A DNA stretch of 64,000 bases from Pithys albifrons albifrons (lineage: Eukaryota > Chordata > Aves > Passeriformes > Thamnophilidae). The stretch lies in contig NC_092467.1 of NCBI RefSeq assembly GCF_047495875.1, positions 30,721,066-30,785,065 of the forward strand. Reading direction: 5' to 3'. Within the stretch, counting starts at the first letter, position 1. Every line of letters starts with the position of its first letter. Below the pieces are notes generated by a model, which saw nothing but the letters and a program-made list of their open reading frames with translations, ran no database searches and was not told where the DNA came from. Positions 63,650-64,000 of this stretch are shown here, piece after piece. The position numbers and the translations under genes were made by a program.

Positions 63650-64000
63650 ATCATACAATGGTTTGGGTTGGAGGGGACTTTAAAACCCATCTTGTTCTCC
63701 CCCCCTGCCATGGGCAGGGACACCTTCCACTATCCCAGGTTATTCCATGCTCCGTCCAAGCTGGCCTTGGACACTTCCAGGGACGGGGCAGCCACAGCTG
63801 CTCTTGGGCAACCTGTGCCAGGGCCTCATTACCCTTATAGTAAAGAATTTCCTTCTAATAGCCAATCTAAAACTACTCTCTGTCAGTTTGAAGCCATTCC
63901 CCCTTGTCCTGTCACTCCAGACCCTTTTAAATAATCTCCCTTCAGCTCTCCTATCTCCCTTCAGGTACTGGAAGGCCACAATTAGGTCACTTCAAAGTCT
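63650..64000 (-). mobile_element. CR1 LINE 3' fragment, antisense, continues past the window
   Basis: It begins 'atcatacaatggtttgggtt' and carries successive CR1 landmarks: 'gccatgggcagggacacctt', 'caacctgtgccagggcctca', 'ccccttgtcctgtcactcca' and 'ggtactggaaggccacaatt'. At 351 bases and still running, it is the longest CR1 copy seen here and could retain more of the element to the right. Confidence 0.96.

Larger units (their letters stand above)
35549..64000 (+). other. First intron of the NFI gene (continues beyond window)
   Basis: It opens with a consensus donor GTGAGT. I searched by eye for the downstream NFI exon (start DEFHPFIEALLPHVRA) and for the usual first exon (MYSPLCLTQ-type) and found neither. 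The intron therefore runs more than 28 kb, in keeping with the very long distal introns known for NFIA and NFIB. It contains the CR1 copies, CpG patches and antisense candidate exons listed separately. Confidence 0.6.

Overview
This is non-coding-dominated vertebrate DNA, almost certainly from a bird. Five fragments carry the typical 3' part of the avian CR1 LINE: two on the + strand near 7.2-7.4 kb and 28.1-28.3 kb, and three on the - strand near 14.3-14.4 kb, 60.9-61.1 kb and from 63.65 kb off the right edge. The sequence is AT-rich and CpG-poor, with short scattered microsatellites and no long continuous reading frames. There are no bacterial-type operons, rRNA, tRNA, CRISPR arrays or recognisable endogenous retroviruses.

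The one gene I recognise is on the + strand. A short coding exon at 35453-35548 encodes the alternative N-terminus of a nuclear factor I transcription factor (NFIA preferred from memory, NFIB not excluded). It ends in phase 0 at a consensus GTGAGT donor, as needed to join the exon that starts the NFI DNA-binding domain. That next exon is not in the window, so the window spans a distal promoter plus more than 28 kb of first intron. Two overlapping upstream ORFs, a GA-repeat leader tract and a CpG-enriched patch just inside the intron surround the exon.

The left 35 kb looks like upstream gene-desert DNA. It holds CR1 fragments, one older palindromic repeat relic and several stretches that look like candidate conserved regulatory DNA. 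The most striking is a cluster of perfect palindromes at 5803-5861 that contains paired forkhead-like and TCF/LEF-like sites.

The right 28 kb is presumed NFI intron. Within it, on the opposite strand, is a candidate multi-exon gene that I do not recognise. Two exons, 55650-55748 and 54785-54957 (terminal, with stop), have strong splice sites and matching phase. A possible third, 60049-60178, encodes a hydrophobic segment and joins in the same phase. If real, this would be a nested antisense protein-coding gene, and it is the best candidate here for something undescribed. Function and paralogue assignments could not be tested by database search.
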